From Caldilineaceae bacterium (lineage in GTDB: Bacteria > Chloroflexota > Anaerolineae > Caldilineales > Caldilineaceae), in assembly GCA_022824025.1 (NCBI GenBank), contig JAJEBF010000045.1:108974-172973 (forward strand): a DNA stretch of 64,000 bases, read 5' to 3'. A program made the position numbers and the translations under genes. Numbering within the stretch: position 1 is the first letter of the stretch; every line of letters starts with the position of its first letter. The notes under the pieces were generated by a model. That model was not told the origin of the DNA, searched no databases, and saw nothing but the letters and a program-made list of their open reading frames with translations. Shown one piece after another: positions 16,885-24,978 of this stretch.

Positions 16885-16942
16885 GGTATCTCCTCCTTGG
16901 CTTCTGTGTGGGCAGCGCTGGCGCGCCGCCTCTTCCGATCTA

Positions 16943-16954
16943 ACGTTGCAACGT
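16943..16954. promoter_or_regulatory. 12 bp palindrome, possible operator before importer 2
   Basis: ACGTTGCAACGT is a perfect 12 bp palindrome in the gap between the aminotransferase and the importer 2 binding protein. Its form resembles operators of LacI/GalR-type sugar regulators. No such regulator is encoded in the window, so the assignment is tentative. Confidence 0.35.
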
Positions 16955-16985
16955 GAAAAAACCTGGTTGGCAATACAAATGCAGA

Positions 16986-18263
16986 CTAACCGAGCTCTTC
17001 CAGTACCTTATTCAACCCTTCGACCGTCTCCTCCACGTCTTCATTGGTCAAGAGCGGGCTCACGTTCAAATGCACTGCCCGTCCCAGCAGGTCCAGGCTC
17101 CGCGGACACATGTCATGCCGGTACTCAATCTCCCTCTGTGCCCAGCGCCACGGGCCGCCTCCTTCAGCCCATACGCGCTGATTCATGATCGGAACCCAGT
17201 GCGCATAGACGTGATAGTCGATCTCATCGGGCGAATACAGCGTCCCTGCCCCAATATTTTCCGCCCGCAGCGCCTCCACCGCCGACGCAGCCTTTTCCGC
17301 GCTGTCCATAAAAAATATGGTGCAGATCGCTGTGTCACCGTCCGCATCCGCCATCTCGCGAAAACGGATGCCCTTGCGGTTCGTTACATCTTCGATGCCC
17401 GCCTTAATCATCTTCTTGCGCTGGCGCATGTCCTCTATCAGACCGTCCAACCGGGCCAGCTGCGGCAACGCGACCGCGGCCAGCAACTCAGGCATCCGGT
17501 AATTGACGCCGCATAGCAGCTCGTCCACCCCATACTTCAGCTGCAGCGCGCCGATCACGTCGTGATACATGTTCGTGCGTTTCCAGACCGCTTCGTCATT
17601 TGTAACCACCATCCCGCCCTCGCCGGACGTGATGATCTTGTTGAATTGGAGGCTGAAACAGCCGACGTCGCCGAACGAGCCCAGCGGCTTGCCCTGATAG
17701 CTGCCTCCGTTCGCCTGCGCCACGTCCTCTATCACCTTGAGGCCGTGCTCCTTGGCCAGCGCCATCAGCGCATCCATCCGGCACGGCGCCCCGCGCATGT
17801 GCACCGGCATGATCGCCTTGGTATATGGCGTAATCTTCCGCTCCACATCCTCCGGATCCAGCAAAAGCGTCCCGTCCACCTCCGCCACCACTGGTATGCC
17901 CCCAGCCGCCACAACCGCCGAGGCTGACGCAATCCACGTGTAGGCCGGAACAATCACCTCATCCCCCGGCCCGATCCCAATCCCATGCAACCCGCACACC
18001 AGAGACGCCGTGCCCGACGTCACCGCGACCGCGTAGTCGGTTCCTTTTTTCGCCGCAAACGCCGCCTCCAGCTGGCTGGCCTTGGACTCCGTCTCGCCCG
18101 GCCCGTAATAGCGAAACAGGCGTTTCGCCCGCAAAACCTCCAGAACACCCGCCTCTTCCTCCTCCGCCACCGCCATCCCCCCTGGGTACATCGGCGGATC
18201 AGGCTTCTGCTTCGCCGGCGCGCCGCCCTGTATCGCCAACCTCTGACTATCTACTTGCGTCAT
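16986..18263 (-). CDS. DegT/DnrJ/EryC1/StrS-family aminotransferase
   Basis: This 425-residue PLP enzyme shows the fold-type I features of sugar aminotransferases: V-T-S-G-T-A-S-L cofactor phosphate contact (about 82-89), the aromatic P-A-Y-T-W-I-A-S-A segment, E-D-V-A-Q-A-N-G-G with the cofactor-binding Asp, and F-N-K209-I-I-T-S-G-E-G-G with the Schiff-base lysine. Family members transfer an amino group to keto-sugars; catabolic gene clusters use related enzymes in reverse or for inositol-type substrates. The first 40 residues extend beyond the usual start. It sits between the PhyH-sulfatase pair and importer 2, separated by 347 bp and 101 bp respectively. Confidence 0.9.
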   Translation of the reverse strand: MTQVDSQRLAIQGGAPAKQKPDPPMYPGGMAVAEEEEAGVLEVLRAKRLFRYYGPGETESKASQLEAAFAAKKGTDYAVAVTSGTASLVCGLHGIGIGPGDEVIVPAYTWIASASAVVAAGGIPVVAEVDGTLLLDPEDVERKITPYTKAIMPVHMRGAPCRMDALMALAKEHGLKVIEDVAQANGGSYQGKPLGSFGDVGCFSLQFNKIITSGEGGMVVTNDEAVWKRTNMYHDVIGALQLKYGVDELLCGVNYRMPELLAAVALPQLARLDGLIEDMRQRKKMIKAGIEDVTNRKGIRFREMADADGDTAICTIFFMDSAEKAASAVEALRAENIGAGTLYSPDEIDYHVYAHWVPIMNQRVWAEGGGPWRWAQREIEYRHDMCPRSLDLLGRAVHLNVSPLLTNEDVEETVEGLNKVLEELG

Positions 18264-18610
18264 CTATCCTCTCCCCTCCCATCGTTTCCTTGAAAGCCTA
18301 CCCGAACCACTTCCCTCTACCCCTCTGAATAATCCTCAACCCGCAGGAATCCCCCTCCCATTCCGGCCACTGTAGCGCTGGCCGCATTCTACTGACGCCT
18401 GCAGTGCCGACCGACGCGGTCCCAACCTCCCCACTCTGGACTACATCTGAAACCCGTCCTCTTTGGAAGCTAATTGACTCAAATGGCCTCAGGCGATCGT
18501 CAAACCCTTTCGCATATCATGAAAGGTGTCCATAACGCATCCTTCCCGATTTGTGGACATTGAATCCGATCAGTTTTCCGCAGATTTAGGGGTTTGCAAT
18601 GACCAGCGCC
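18264..18610 (-). other. Intergenic region between sulfatase and aminotransferase, no gene seen
   Basis: These 347 bp contain no open frame with a ribosome site, no clear terminator and no strong promoter. The gap suggests a separate transcription start for the aminotransferase and importer 2 genes. Confidence 0.45.
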
Positions 18611-20452
18611 TCATTCAGCCGACTTTTCCACGTATACATAGTAGGCGCCCAACTCCTCCCCGCCCGCCAACGCAAACCACGTCTGCAAATGTGTCTGCCC
18701 CGCAGCCAGAGTAAGAGTGAAACAGACCTCTTCTTCATCGCCCGACAACGCCATGCTGGCCTCCTGATCCCCAACCAAGATCCGGGCCCTTGACACCTGC
18801 AAAGCAACGCCGCCTCCCCAGTCGATCCGCTCCTTTAGCGACAGCGGCCTGCCGGCGCCGTCAGCTTCTCCATCGCCTGCAGTCTCCTGCCCGATTGCAA
18901 TGTCACGGAACGGCTTCGGGGCTCCGCCTTCCAAGCCGGCCCCAATTGCCGCCCCCTCCTCTTCGGGCCACCGCCGCAGCCTGAACTGGTACTGTCCCGC
19001 CTCGACGACCTCCACCTCCCAGTGGCCGTTACAGATCAGACCCTGTCTCACGAGACTCTGGTTCCACGCGCATTCGCAGTCTTCATTGCGCCAGTCATGC
19101 GTATTCAGCCGCAGCTTTTCCGCGCCCCGCCCACCAATCGCAATCGGAATCTCCTCATCAAACTGTCGCGAAACCTTCCGCCACCAGTCCTCGTACGCCA
19201 AGCGTAGAGTGGCCACGACCTCAGGATGATCGCCGGCAACATCCCGCCGCTGCTCGGGATCATCCTTGATCGCATAGAGCTCACTGCCATTCACCAGCCG
19301 CCAGCAACCGGTCATCACCGCGCTCTTCCGCCACTTGACCGGATAGGTCAGCCGCTGTGAATCCGTGACCAGCGCCCGATCCGGCCAGTCCGTATCCCAA
19401 TGCCCGCCTTGCAGAATCAGGCTTGCCAGGCTACGTCCGTCGAAACTGTTGTCGGTTTCATTCTCCAGGCCGCACATATCGATCAGTGTCGGCAGAATGT
19501 CGACGTTTGCCGTCAGCGTCTCCACATCCCGACCCAAGTCGATCCCGCCTGCAGGCCAGTGGAGAAAGAAGGGTACCCGGTGACCGCCGTCGTACTCCGA
19601 CCCCTTCTGCCCCCGCATTCCGGAGTTATACCCGCTGACAACATTCTGGTTCGCGTCCACCTCCACGCCGCCTGCAGAACCGTTATCGGTCATGAAAATG
19701 AAAATCGTGTTTTCCGCCAGCCCGAGTTCGGCCAGTCTCCGCCGCAGACCGCCCACGTTTTCGTCGATATTGGCCAGCATCCCGTAAAACTTGGCGCGCT
19801 CCTCGTGCGGCGTTACGGCCAGGTATGGATCGCTGTACGCAGGGTCTACAATGTGCGGCGAATGGGGGGCATTGGTCGGAATGTAACAGAAAAACGGATT
19901 CGAACGGTTCCGCTCGATAAACCGCAACGCCTCCTGAAACCAGATGTCCGTACAATACCCCTCATACCGGGTGTGACTCTCTCCATCCCAGTAACTGTCA
20001 TCGAAGTAGTTGTTGCCCCAATAGTCCGGCGTCTGACCTATCCCCCCGCCTCCGTGTACCACCACAGTCTCGAATCCGCGGTCCTGGGGCCGGTACGGCG
20101 CATTGTCACCCAGATGCCACTTTCCGAATATGCCCGTCGCGTACCCGCTGCGGCCAAAATAGTCCGCCATGCTGATTTCATCAGACCGCAGAAGGGACCG
20201 TCCGCCTATCGTGTGCCACACGCCCGTGCTGTTGGCATAGTGGCCGGTAAGAAGCCCCGCCCGAGTCGGCGCGCAAGTGGGCCCCACGTGGTAATCCGTG
20301 AGTCGGACGCTTTCACCGTGCAAGGCATCTAGATGCGGTGTCTTTACGACCGGGTTCCCGTGACAGGAAAGGTCCCCGTAACCTTGATCGTCGGTCAGGA
20401 CAAAAACCACGTTGGGACGAGCAGCCGGCGTTCCACCTTCCTCTACAGCCAT
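18611..20452 (-). CDS. Arylsulfatase-type sulfatase (Cys type)
   Basis: This 613-residue protein is a type I sulfatase. D21-D22 of V-L-T-D-D-Q-G-Y-G-D bind calcium, and C60-A-P-T-R64 followed by A-G-L-L-T-G is the motif in which Cys is oxidised to formylglycine by a maturation enzyme. Further hallmarks are G-K-W-H-L-G-D, P-H-S-P-H and F-M-T-D-N-G-S. It would cleave sulfate esters from a glycan or aryl substrate. About 120 residues follow the core and may form a beta domain. No signal peptide is visible, so a cytoplasmic location is suggested. The start codon overlaps the PhyH stop by 10 bp, implying coupled translation. Confidence 0.93.
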   Translation of the reverse strand: MAVEEGGTPAARPNVVFVLTDDQGYGDLSCHGNPVVKTPHLDALHGESVRLTDYHVGPTCAPTRAGLLTGHYANSTGVWHTIGGRSLLRSDEISMADYFGRSGYATGIFGKWHLGDNAPYRPQDRGFETVVVHGGGGIGQTPDYWGNNYFDDSYWDGESHTRYEGYCTDIWFQEALRFIERNRSNPFFCYIPTNAPHSPHIVDPAYSDPYLAVTPHEERAKFYGMLANIDENVGGLRRRLAELGLAENTIFIFMTDNGSAGGVEVDANQNVVSGYNSGMRGQKGSEYDGGHRVPFFLHWPAGGIDLGRDVETLTANVDILPTLIDMCGLENETDNSFDGRSLASLILQGGHWDTDWPDRALVTDSQRLTYPVKWRKSAVMTGCWRLVNGSELYAIKDDPEQRRDVAGDHPEVVATLRLAYEDWWRKVSRQFDEEIPIAIGGRGAEKLRLNTHDWRNEDCECAWNQSLVRQGLICNGHWEVEVVEAGQYQFRLRRWPEEEGAAIGAGLEGGAPKPFRDIAIGQETAGDGEADGAGRPLSLKERIDWGGGVALQVSRARILVGDQEASMALSGDEEEVCFTLTLAAGQTHLQTWFALAGGEELGAYYVYVEKSAE

Positions 20453-21201
20453 GGTGTTCGCAGCTCGCCGAAATTCTTCTCCTCATCCTTCCCGCGCACA
20501 AGCACTGGCTTCCAGCGGCCGTCCAGAGAGTTGTCCTCCGCCTGCCGCACCCACGTGGGGACGTAACGCAATGTCAAACCGCAGCGCCGCCTGTCCGACC
20601 GGTTCGGGAGACTTCCATGAATCAACGTACCGTCATGAATTGAGATTTGCCCCGCCCTCAGGGGTAAGTCAACCGCGCCGGCCGCGTCCTCCGCGGTAAC
20701 ATGGACCTCCTGATTGATGCTGAGCAGGTTGCCGGCCTGCTCAGCTTTGCCGTGCTCCACCACGCCCGATATGTGCGTCCCTGGAATCACCTGCATGCAA
20801 CCATTCTCCGCGTCACTGTCGTCGACCGCGTACCAGGCAGTAATCGCCAGCGGCGGCTCCAGCCCCCAAAACGTCACGTCCTGGTGCCACGCAACAAAGG
20901 CCTCCGCTTCCTCACCTTCCCCGTACTTGTTGAAGAAGTGGGTCGCCAGCAGCAGCACATTGGGCCCAATCAGCGCCTCGACCGCATCCAGAATCGTGGG
21001 ATGTGAGGCAAGTTCCCATATGAACTCTTCCTCAAAATGGTAGTCGATAAGGCCAATCTGCGCCGTCTCTTTCCCAACTTTTGCCTCCAGCTCGTCGAAG
21101 GCAAACCGGTAGTCCGAAACCTTGTTCCCATCGATCACATCAACGGCCCCGATATACCCATCGCGCCGGTATGCCTCTACCTCAGCCGTGGACAGCACCA
21201 T
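20443..21201 (-). CDS. Phytanoyl-CoA dioxygenase (PhyH) family protein 2
   Basis: This 252-residue Fe(II)/2-oxoglutarate oxygenase has H106-Q-D108 and H195 as iron ligands, with an Arg-rich segment (R-S-D-R-R-R) just after for 2-oxoglutarate. The open frame continues upstream to 21735, but that extension runs through a repeat and a hairpin; GGAGGG before the ATG at 21201 and the family start (V-E-A-Y-R-R-D-G-Y) fix the true start. The stop overlaps the sulfatase start by 10 bp, so the oxygenase and sulfatase are made as a pair. A terminator-like hairpin lies 75 bp upstream of the start codon. Confidence 0.9.
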   Translation of the reverse strand: MVLSTAEVEAYRRDGYIGAVDVIDGNKVSDYRFAFDELEAKVGKETAQIGLIDYHFEEEFIWELASHPTILDAVEALIGPNVLLLATHFFNKYGEGEEAEAFVAWHQDVTFWGLEPPLAITAWYAVDDSDAENGCMQVIPGTHISGVVEHGKAEQAGNLLSINQEVHVTAEDAAGAVDLPLRAGQISIHDGTLIHGSLPNRSDRRRCGLTLRYVPTWVRQAEDNSLDGRWKPVLVRGKDEEKNFGELRTPWL

Positions 21202-21275
21202 GTTTCCCTCCAGTCCTGATTTGAAGATGACTCTTTCGCTCGTGAGCATAACGCCAGTAAGCTCTGAACGCAAGC

Positions 21276-21300
21276 AAAAAAAAACGGGCCCCCAGGCCCG
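21276..21300 (-). terminator. Terminator-like hairpin in the leader of the PhyH-sulfatase operon
   Basis: On the minus strand CGGGCC-TGGG-GGCCCG is followed by nine T residues, a textbook intrinsic terminator. No gene on the minus strand lies between it and the divergent nitroreductase, so it would stop transcripts entering the PhyH gene. It could be an attenuator in the operon leader, the end of a small RNA, or an insulator; the PhyH promoter may alternatively lie inside the 75 bp after it. Confidence 0.6.
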
Positions 21301-21560
21301 CCCGGCCTGCACAGCCCCCGAATTCCCCCGTTCACCCATCCCCGCGCCCTCCCGTACAGCAGCCGTTTTGCCGTTGCAGTTCTGACCCCTTCCAGTCTCC
21401 CCACTGTGGTCGCCACCCCCCAAAACCTCTATCCTCCCCTCAAACTCTCCGCCTGAAACATATCCCTCCTCTTCGCGAAACTTCGCGCCTCTTCGTGGGC
21501 AGAAAGACTCTCTCCACTCTTCTCCTAGCCCCGCCTCGTCTGCTGCGAACCTACGGCCTT

Positions 21561-21647
21561 GTCCCTCTACGTGTCCCTCCGTGTCCCTCCGTGTCCCTTC
21601 GTGTCCCTTCGTGTCCCTTCGTGGATCAACGCCGTTGACCTTCTCCC
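21561..21647. repeat. Dispersed intergenic repeat with 10 bp tandem units
   Basis: GTGTCCCTCC occurs twice and GTGTCCCTTC three times in direct succession (21571-21620) with an exact 10 bp period, followed by the GTGGATCAACGCCGTTGAC core. Related copies occur near 34801, 51031, 53781, 59625 and 63641. This copy lies in the divergent region between the PhyH and nitroreductase genes and has no coding role. Confidence 0.8.
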
Positions 21648-21784
21648 TCTCCCTCCGCGGACATTCGACAGGGCACGCGCAGTCCAGAGTCGAAGTCGTG
21701 CAATGCCACCAGCATTGTGGTAGACTCAACCACACAACACATTGCCTAATTCAAAATCCTTAAATGCGAAGGAGAAACGAAAAA

Positions 21785-22210
21785 ATGGCGGAACGGGAAG
21801 TACCCGGCTGGGTCAGCGAACACATTCGCCGTTATCTCGATTCCAACGGAGAGGACGGCCACATCTGGAACGGCGTCCCAACACTCCTTCTGACCACCAC
21901 CGGTCGCCGCACCGGCAAGGCCCGAACGACGCCCCTCATTTACGGCAAAGTCGAGGACGAAGAGACCTACGTCATTGTCGCCTCCCGCGGCGGCGCCGAA
22001 CACCATCCATCCTGGTTTCTCAATCTCGTCGAAACGCCTTCCGTTCAGCTTCGCGTCGGCCCAGATGTCTTCCAGGCAACCGCTCGCACCGCCGGGCCGG
22101 ACGAAAAACCAGCCCTGTGGCACATGATGGCCGAAATCTGGCCGCAGTACAACGACTACCAGGCCAAGACCGACCGCGTGATTCCCGTCGTCATCCTGGA
22201 ACGGGCTTGA
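21785..22210 (+). CDS. Deazaflavin (F420)-dependent nitroreductase family protein
   Basis: This 141-residue protein matches the Ddn/DUF385 family, split beta-barrel oxidoreductases that bind coenzyme F420. The diagnostic segment is L-L-L-T-T-T-G-R-R-T-G-K-A-R-T-T-P-L. H-H-P-S-W-F-L-N-L and a conserved Y-N-D-Y-Q-A-K-T near the end also fit. GAAGGAG ten bases before the ATG at 21785 is preferred over an ATG seven codons upstream that lacks a ribosome site. Family members reduce quinones, nitro compounds or enones. It is 37 bp upstream of a PyrK-like reductase, which could share a redox role. F420 use in Chloroflexota is known; use here is inferred. Confidence 0.88.
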   Translation: MAEREVPGWVSEHIRRYLDSNGEDGHIWNGVPTLLLTTTGRRTGKARTTPLIYGKVEDEETYVIVASRGGAEHHPSWFLNLVETPSVQLRVGPDVFQATARTAGPDEKPALWHMMAEIWPQYNDYQAKTDRVIPVVILERA

Positions 22211-22247
22211 CCCAAACAGGCAGTACCGGCAACTCTGAATACAAACC

Positions 22248-23036
22248 ATGAGCGTATTCCCCGGCGGCGCCTCTGCTTCCGGCGCCCTCCATCTCCCCAC
22301 CCCCTTCTTCATCCGGTCCGTCGAAGCCGACAACGAACGCACCAGGACCATTACACTCAATGCCAGCTTGAACGCCATTCCGGGACAGTTCGTCATGGCA
22401 TGGCTTCCACGATTCGACGAAAAGCCATTCTCCCTCGTTGCCGCCGATCCAGTTACACTCATGATCACCGCCGTCGGCCCCTTTTCCAAGCTTCTTCACC
22501 GGCTGCAGCCAGGAGATAGGCTCTGGATTCGGGGACCGTTCGGCAGAGCATTTCGCCTGCCCTGCCACGGCATCAGAGCCGCCTTTGTCGGTGGCGGATA
22601 CGGGGTCGCCCCCCTTCTGTGGTTGGCGCGGGCCTGGCTGCCCGATTTGGACGCGCTCACCGTCATCATCGGCGCCCGTACCTCCGACGATCTGCTGTAT
22701 ATGGATCGTTTTGACGCCTTGCCGAAAGCGGTAAAGGAAAGCGCTGCCAGAATGAAGATTTTCACATGCACCGAGGATGGCAGCGCTGGGGTCGCGGGTC
22801 TCGCCACAGACCAACTTGAGGCCCACATGTCTGCTGGTGAACTCGACCTGATTTGCGCGTGCGGCCCGCACGGAATGCTCGCCGCCATCGACCGGCTCGG
22901 TGAGAAGTTCGCCGTTCCCAGGCAGCTCTCCTGGGAAGCCTACATGCGTTGCGCCGTGGGAATCTGCGGCTCATGCGAACTGAACGGCAGCGTCCTATGC
23001 CTGGACGGACCCGTCCTGGAGCATGGCAACGTCTGA
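22248..23036 (+). CDS. PyrK-like ferredoxin-type oxidoreductase (dihydroorotate dehydrogenase electron-transfer subunit family)
   Basis: This 262-residue protein has the ferredoxin reductase layout: an FAD-binding barrel with P-F-S-L-V, an NAD-binding domain with G-G-G-Y-G-V-A-P-L-L (about 115-124) and C-G-P-H-G-M-L, and a C-terminal 2Fe-2S site with four Cys in R-C-A-V-G-I-C-G-S-C-E-L-N-G-S-V-L-C. The Cys spacing C-x4-C-x2-C-x7-C is shorter before the last Cys than in typical PyrK. PyrK passes electrons from PyrD-bound flavin to NAD; no pyrD or other pyrimidine gene is nearby, so it may serve another partner. The convergent P1 peptidase gene ends 26 bp away. Confidence 0.85.
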   Translation: MSVFPGGASASGALHLPTPFFIRSVEADNERTRTITLNASLNAIPGQFVMAWLPRFDEKPFSLVAADPVTLMITAVGPFSKLLHRLQPGDRLWIRGPFGRAFRLPCHGIRAAFVGGGYGVAPLLWLARAWLPDLDALTVIIGARTSDDLLYMDRFDALPKAVKESAARMKIFTCTEDGSAGVAGLATDQLEAHMSAGELDLICACGPHGMLAAIDRLGEKFAVPRQLSWEAYMRCAVGICGSCELNGSVLCLDGPVLEHGNV

Positions 23037-23062
23037 GATGTTCGAAAATACGGAATTGTGAA

Positions 23063-24118
23063 TTACTCGGAGAGCCGCCGCGGGGTCAGTCCCGACGCCG
23101 CGGGCACCCCATGCGCAGCCGTAGCGTTGAGGACGGCGTCAACCACGGCGGCTGCCACGACCTCCGCCCCAACCGCACCCAAAAGACTCAGTTCGACCTC
23201 AGCATCAAGCGCACCCGTTGACAGGGCAAATAGACAGTCGCCGTCATAGGCCGTGTGCGCTGGGCGAGTTGCCCGGCTGACGCCGCTCTGCGCCATCTGC
23301 GCCAGTTTGGTCGCCTCAGGTTTGCCGAGCGAAACATTCGTGGCAACCACGCCAATCGTCGTGTTTTCCATGAGCCCTTGCCCGCCTGCCGATCCTGAAT
23401 CAGTAGGCAGACGGCGCTCGTCAGCGGCTGCGCTTCCGCCGCGGCGAAACAGAAATGAATCGAAACCTTCAGCGGCTAAGGAAAGGCTGTCCACCAGCTC
23501 ACCGCCTTCCGGATCGCGTGCGCCGGCCACCAGCTCGGCCCGCATCGGATCGATCACGTCCCCAACGGCATTGACGGCAACCAGCGCCGAGACCACCACG
23601 CCCCCTGCCAAAGACGCCGACGCCTGGCCCAATCCCCCTCGCGTGCAGCGTTCAAAGCCTAGCAGCTTCCCCACCGTGCAACCGACACCTGCCCCGACCG
23701 AACCACGGCCCTCGTCCTCTTCCGTGGCTGCTTCGCAGGCCGCGTAGGCATCCCCCTGCGTGGGATAGACTGTCGAACCGCCAAATCCCAGATCGTAGAG
23801 GATCGCTGCCGGCACGATCGGCACTCGCGCGGCAGGGGTGTACCAACCATGGCCCCGTTCTGCCAACCACTCCACGACCCCGTGCGCCGCGCCCAACCCG
23901 TAGGCCGAACCCCCGCTGAGCAATACCCCATGCACCCGGTCCACTCGGTTTACCGGGTCAAGCAGGGCAGTCTCCCTCGTGCCCGGGGCCGAGCCGCGCA
24001 CATCCACACCGCAGCAACTCCCTTCCGGTGTCAACACGACCGTGCAGCCGGTCCCTTCCTCGGGAGCCGACCAGTGCCCGACCAGGATGCCGGGAACGTC
24101 GCAGAGCGTACTATTCAC
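23063..24118 (-). CDS. P1-family (DmpA-like) autoprocessing aminopeptidase/amidohydrolase
   Basis: This 351-residue protein is an Ntn-type hydrolase of peptidase family P1. The conserved segment N-T-T-I-G-V-V-A-T-N (about residues 252-261) surrounds the self-cleavage and nucleophile site of this family. G-V-L-L-S-G-G-S-A-Y-G-L and G-G-V-V-V-S-A-L-V-A-V-N-A-V-G-D are typical family blocks. Members release N-terminal D- or L-amino acids, beta-amino acids or nylon oligomers. The start overlaps the SufE-like stop by 8 bp, suggesting co-translation, although the functions are not obviously linked. No export signal is seen. Confidence 0.92.
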   Translation of the reverse strand: MNSTLCDVPGILVGHWSAPEEGTGCTVVLTPEGSCCGVDVRGSAPGTRETALLDPVNRVDRVHGVLLSGGSAYGLGAAHGVVEWLAERGHGWYTPAARVPIVPAAILYDLGFGGSTVYPTQGDAYAACEAATEEDEGRGSVGAGVGCTVGKLLGFERCTRGGLGQASASLAGGVVVSALVAVNAVGDVIDPMRAELVAGARDPEGGELVDSLSLAAEGFDSFLFRRGGSAAADERRLPTDSGSAGGQGLMENTTIGVVATNVSLGKPEATKLAQMAQSGVSRATRPAHTAYDGDCLFALSTGALDAEVELSLLGAVGAEVVAAAVVDAVLNATAAHGVPAASGLTPRRLSE

Positions 24119-24578
24119 TTTCTTGCAGTCGGGCTGTTACTTGCCGCTTGAGATAGGCCATGAGGACATGCAGACCCCGAATCCTCTGCGGGGAGATCGC
24201 CTCATGAAGACCAAGCATATAGTGGATGTCATCAGGCGTGTTCAGAACGGCATCCGGCGATGCACGCTCCAACCCCTCCTGCACAATTGCCGCGTAACCT
24301 CGTACAGTTGGGGATTCCTTCGGCACGTCGATATAGATGTCCACGCCAGCGTCAACAATGTCCGTAAAGACAAATATCGGCGTCTGGCATTCATGGACCT
24401 GTTCCATCCTGTCACGGGCATCGTGAAGGAAGCTGGGCAGGTCCGGCATTCCAATCGAAAAGTCGAGTAAAGACTCCAACCGCTCCCGAGGCTCCATACT
24501 GCGAAAATCCTCGATGATCGCACGCAATGGCGGAGGAGTCCGATCTATCTTTTCTTCAAGAGTGAGATTGATGTCCAT
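24111..24578 (-). CDS. sufE: SufE-family sulfur acceptor protein
   Basis: This 155-residue protein matches SufE, which accepts persulfide sulfur from a SufS-type cysteine desulfurase and boosts iron-sulfur cluster assembly. The acceptor Cys is C64 in V-H-E-C-Q-T-P, the usual C-Q motif. Downstream D-V-P-K-E-S-P-T-V-R-G-Y-A-A-I and the helix ending R-G-L also fit the fold. No desulfurase or SufBCD genes are in the window, so this is an isolated copy. It is preceded by a conserved 65-residue protein and followed, with 8 bp overlap, by the P1 peptidase. No strong ribosome site precedes the ATG. Confidence 0.85.
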   Translation of the reverse strand: MDINLTLEEKIDRTPPPLRAIIEDFRSMEPRERLESLLDFSIGMPDLPSFLHDARDRMEQVHECQTPIFVFTDIVDAGVDIYIDVPKESPTVRGYAAIVQEGLERASPDAVLNTPDDIHYMLGLHEAISPQRIRGLHVLMAYLKRQVTARLQESE

Positions 24579-24634
24579 ATGAAGAGCCGGCGCAATGTAA
24601 CGCCGGCTGAATTCTCCGGGCTGGCATTTGCACG

Positions 24635-24832
24635 CTACTTCGAACGCTTAAGCACCGGCAGTCCGTTCTTGCTTTCAGAAACCTCGTATCCCTCCGGCAC
24701 GGCCTCCAGAGCCCCTTCCTTCTCCTCTTTCGCGAAGAAGTAAAGTGTCTGCTGCCGACCATTTCTCAATGTCGTCTCTTTCGAATGCAGAATATAGGTT
24801 CTGCCTTTTGAATTGGTGTGCGCATACGCCAT
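24635..24832 (-). CDS. Conserved small hypothetical protein, 65 residues
   Basis: The product is a basic 65-residue protein with a T-N-S-K-G-R-T-Y-I-L-H-S-K start and a P-E-G-Y-E-V-S-E-S-K-N-G-L-P-V-L-K-R C-terminus. From memory, very similar short proteins recur in Chloroflexota and cyanobacteria without assigned function. AAAGGAGC eight bases before the ATG at 24832 supports this start; a frame to 24916 is longer but lacks such a site. No membrane segment is present, and the alternating pattern suggests a small beta sheet. It lies 56 bp upstream of sufE in the same direction. Confidence 0.75.
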   Translation of the reverse strand: MAYAHTNSKGRTYILHSKETTLRNGRQQTLYFFAKEEKEGALEAVPEGYEVSESKNGLPVLKRSK

Positions 24833-24978
24833 GTCTTGATGCTCCTTTGCAATATACATGAACTTACTACCCGGTCCCGATTCCACCGTCTCGTCCCCTC
24901 GAAGGCCAGGACCCAAGCGTTGAACCGGTCAAACTGTCTCTGTACAGCCATCCAATTGTAATCCAGCCATCTATTTCC

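Noticed and set aside
21561..21647. CRISPR-like array
   Set aside because: The 10 bp units are contiguous without spacers and no cas gene is present.
21202..21735. N-terminal extension of PhyH 2 by 178 residues
   Set aside because: It translates the dispersed repeat (T-K-G-H-E-G-T-R-R-D-T-E-G-H) and the leader hairpin; a good ribosome site precedes the ATG at 21201.
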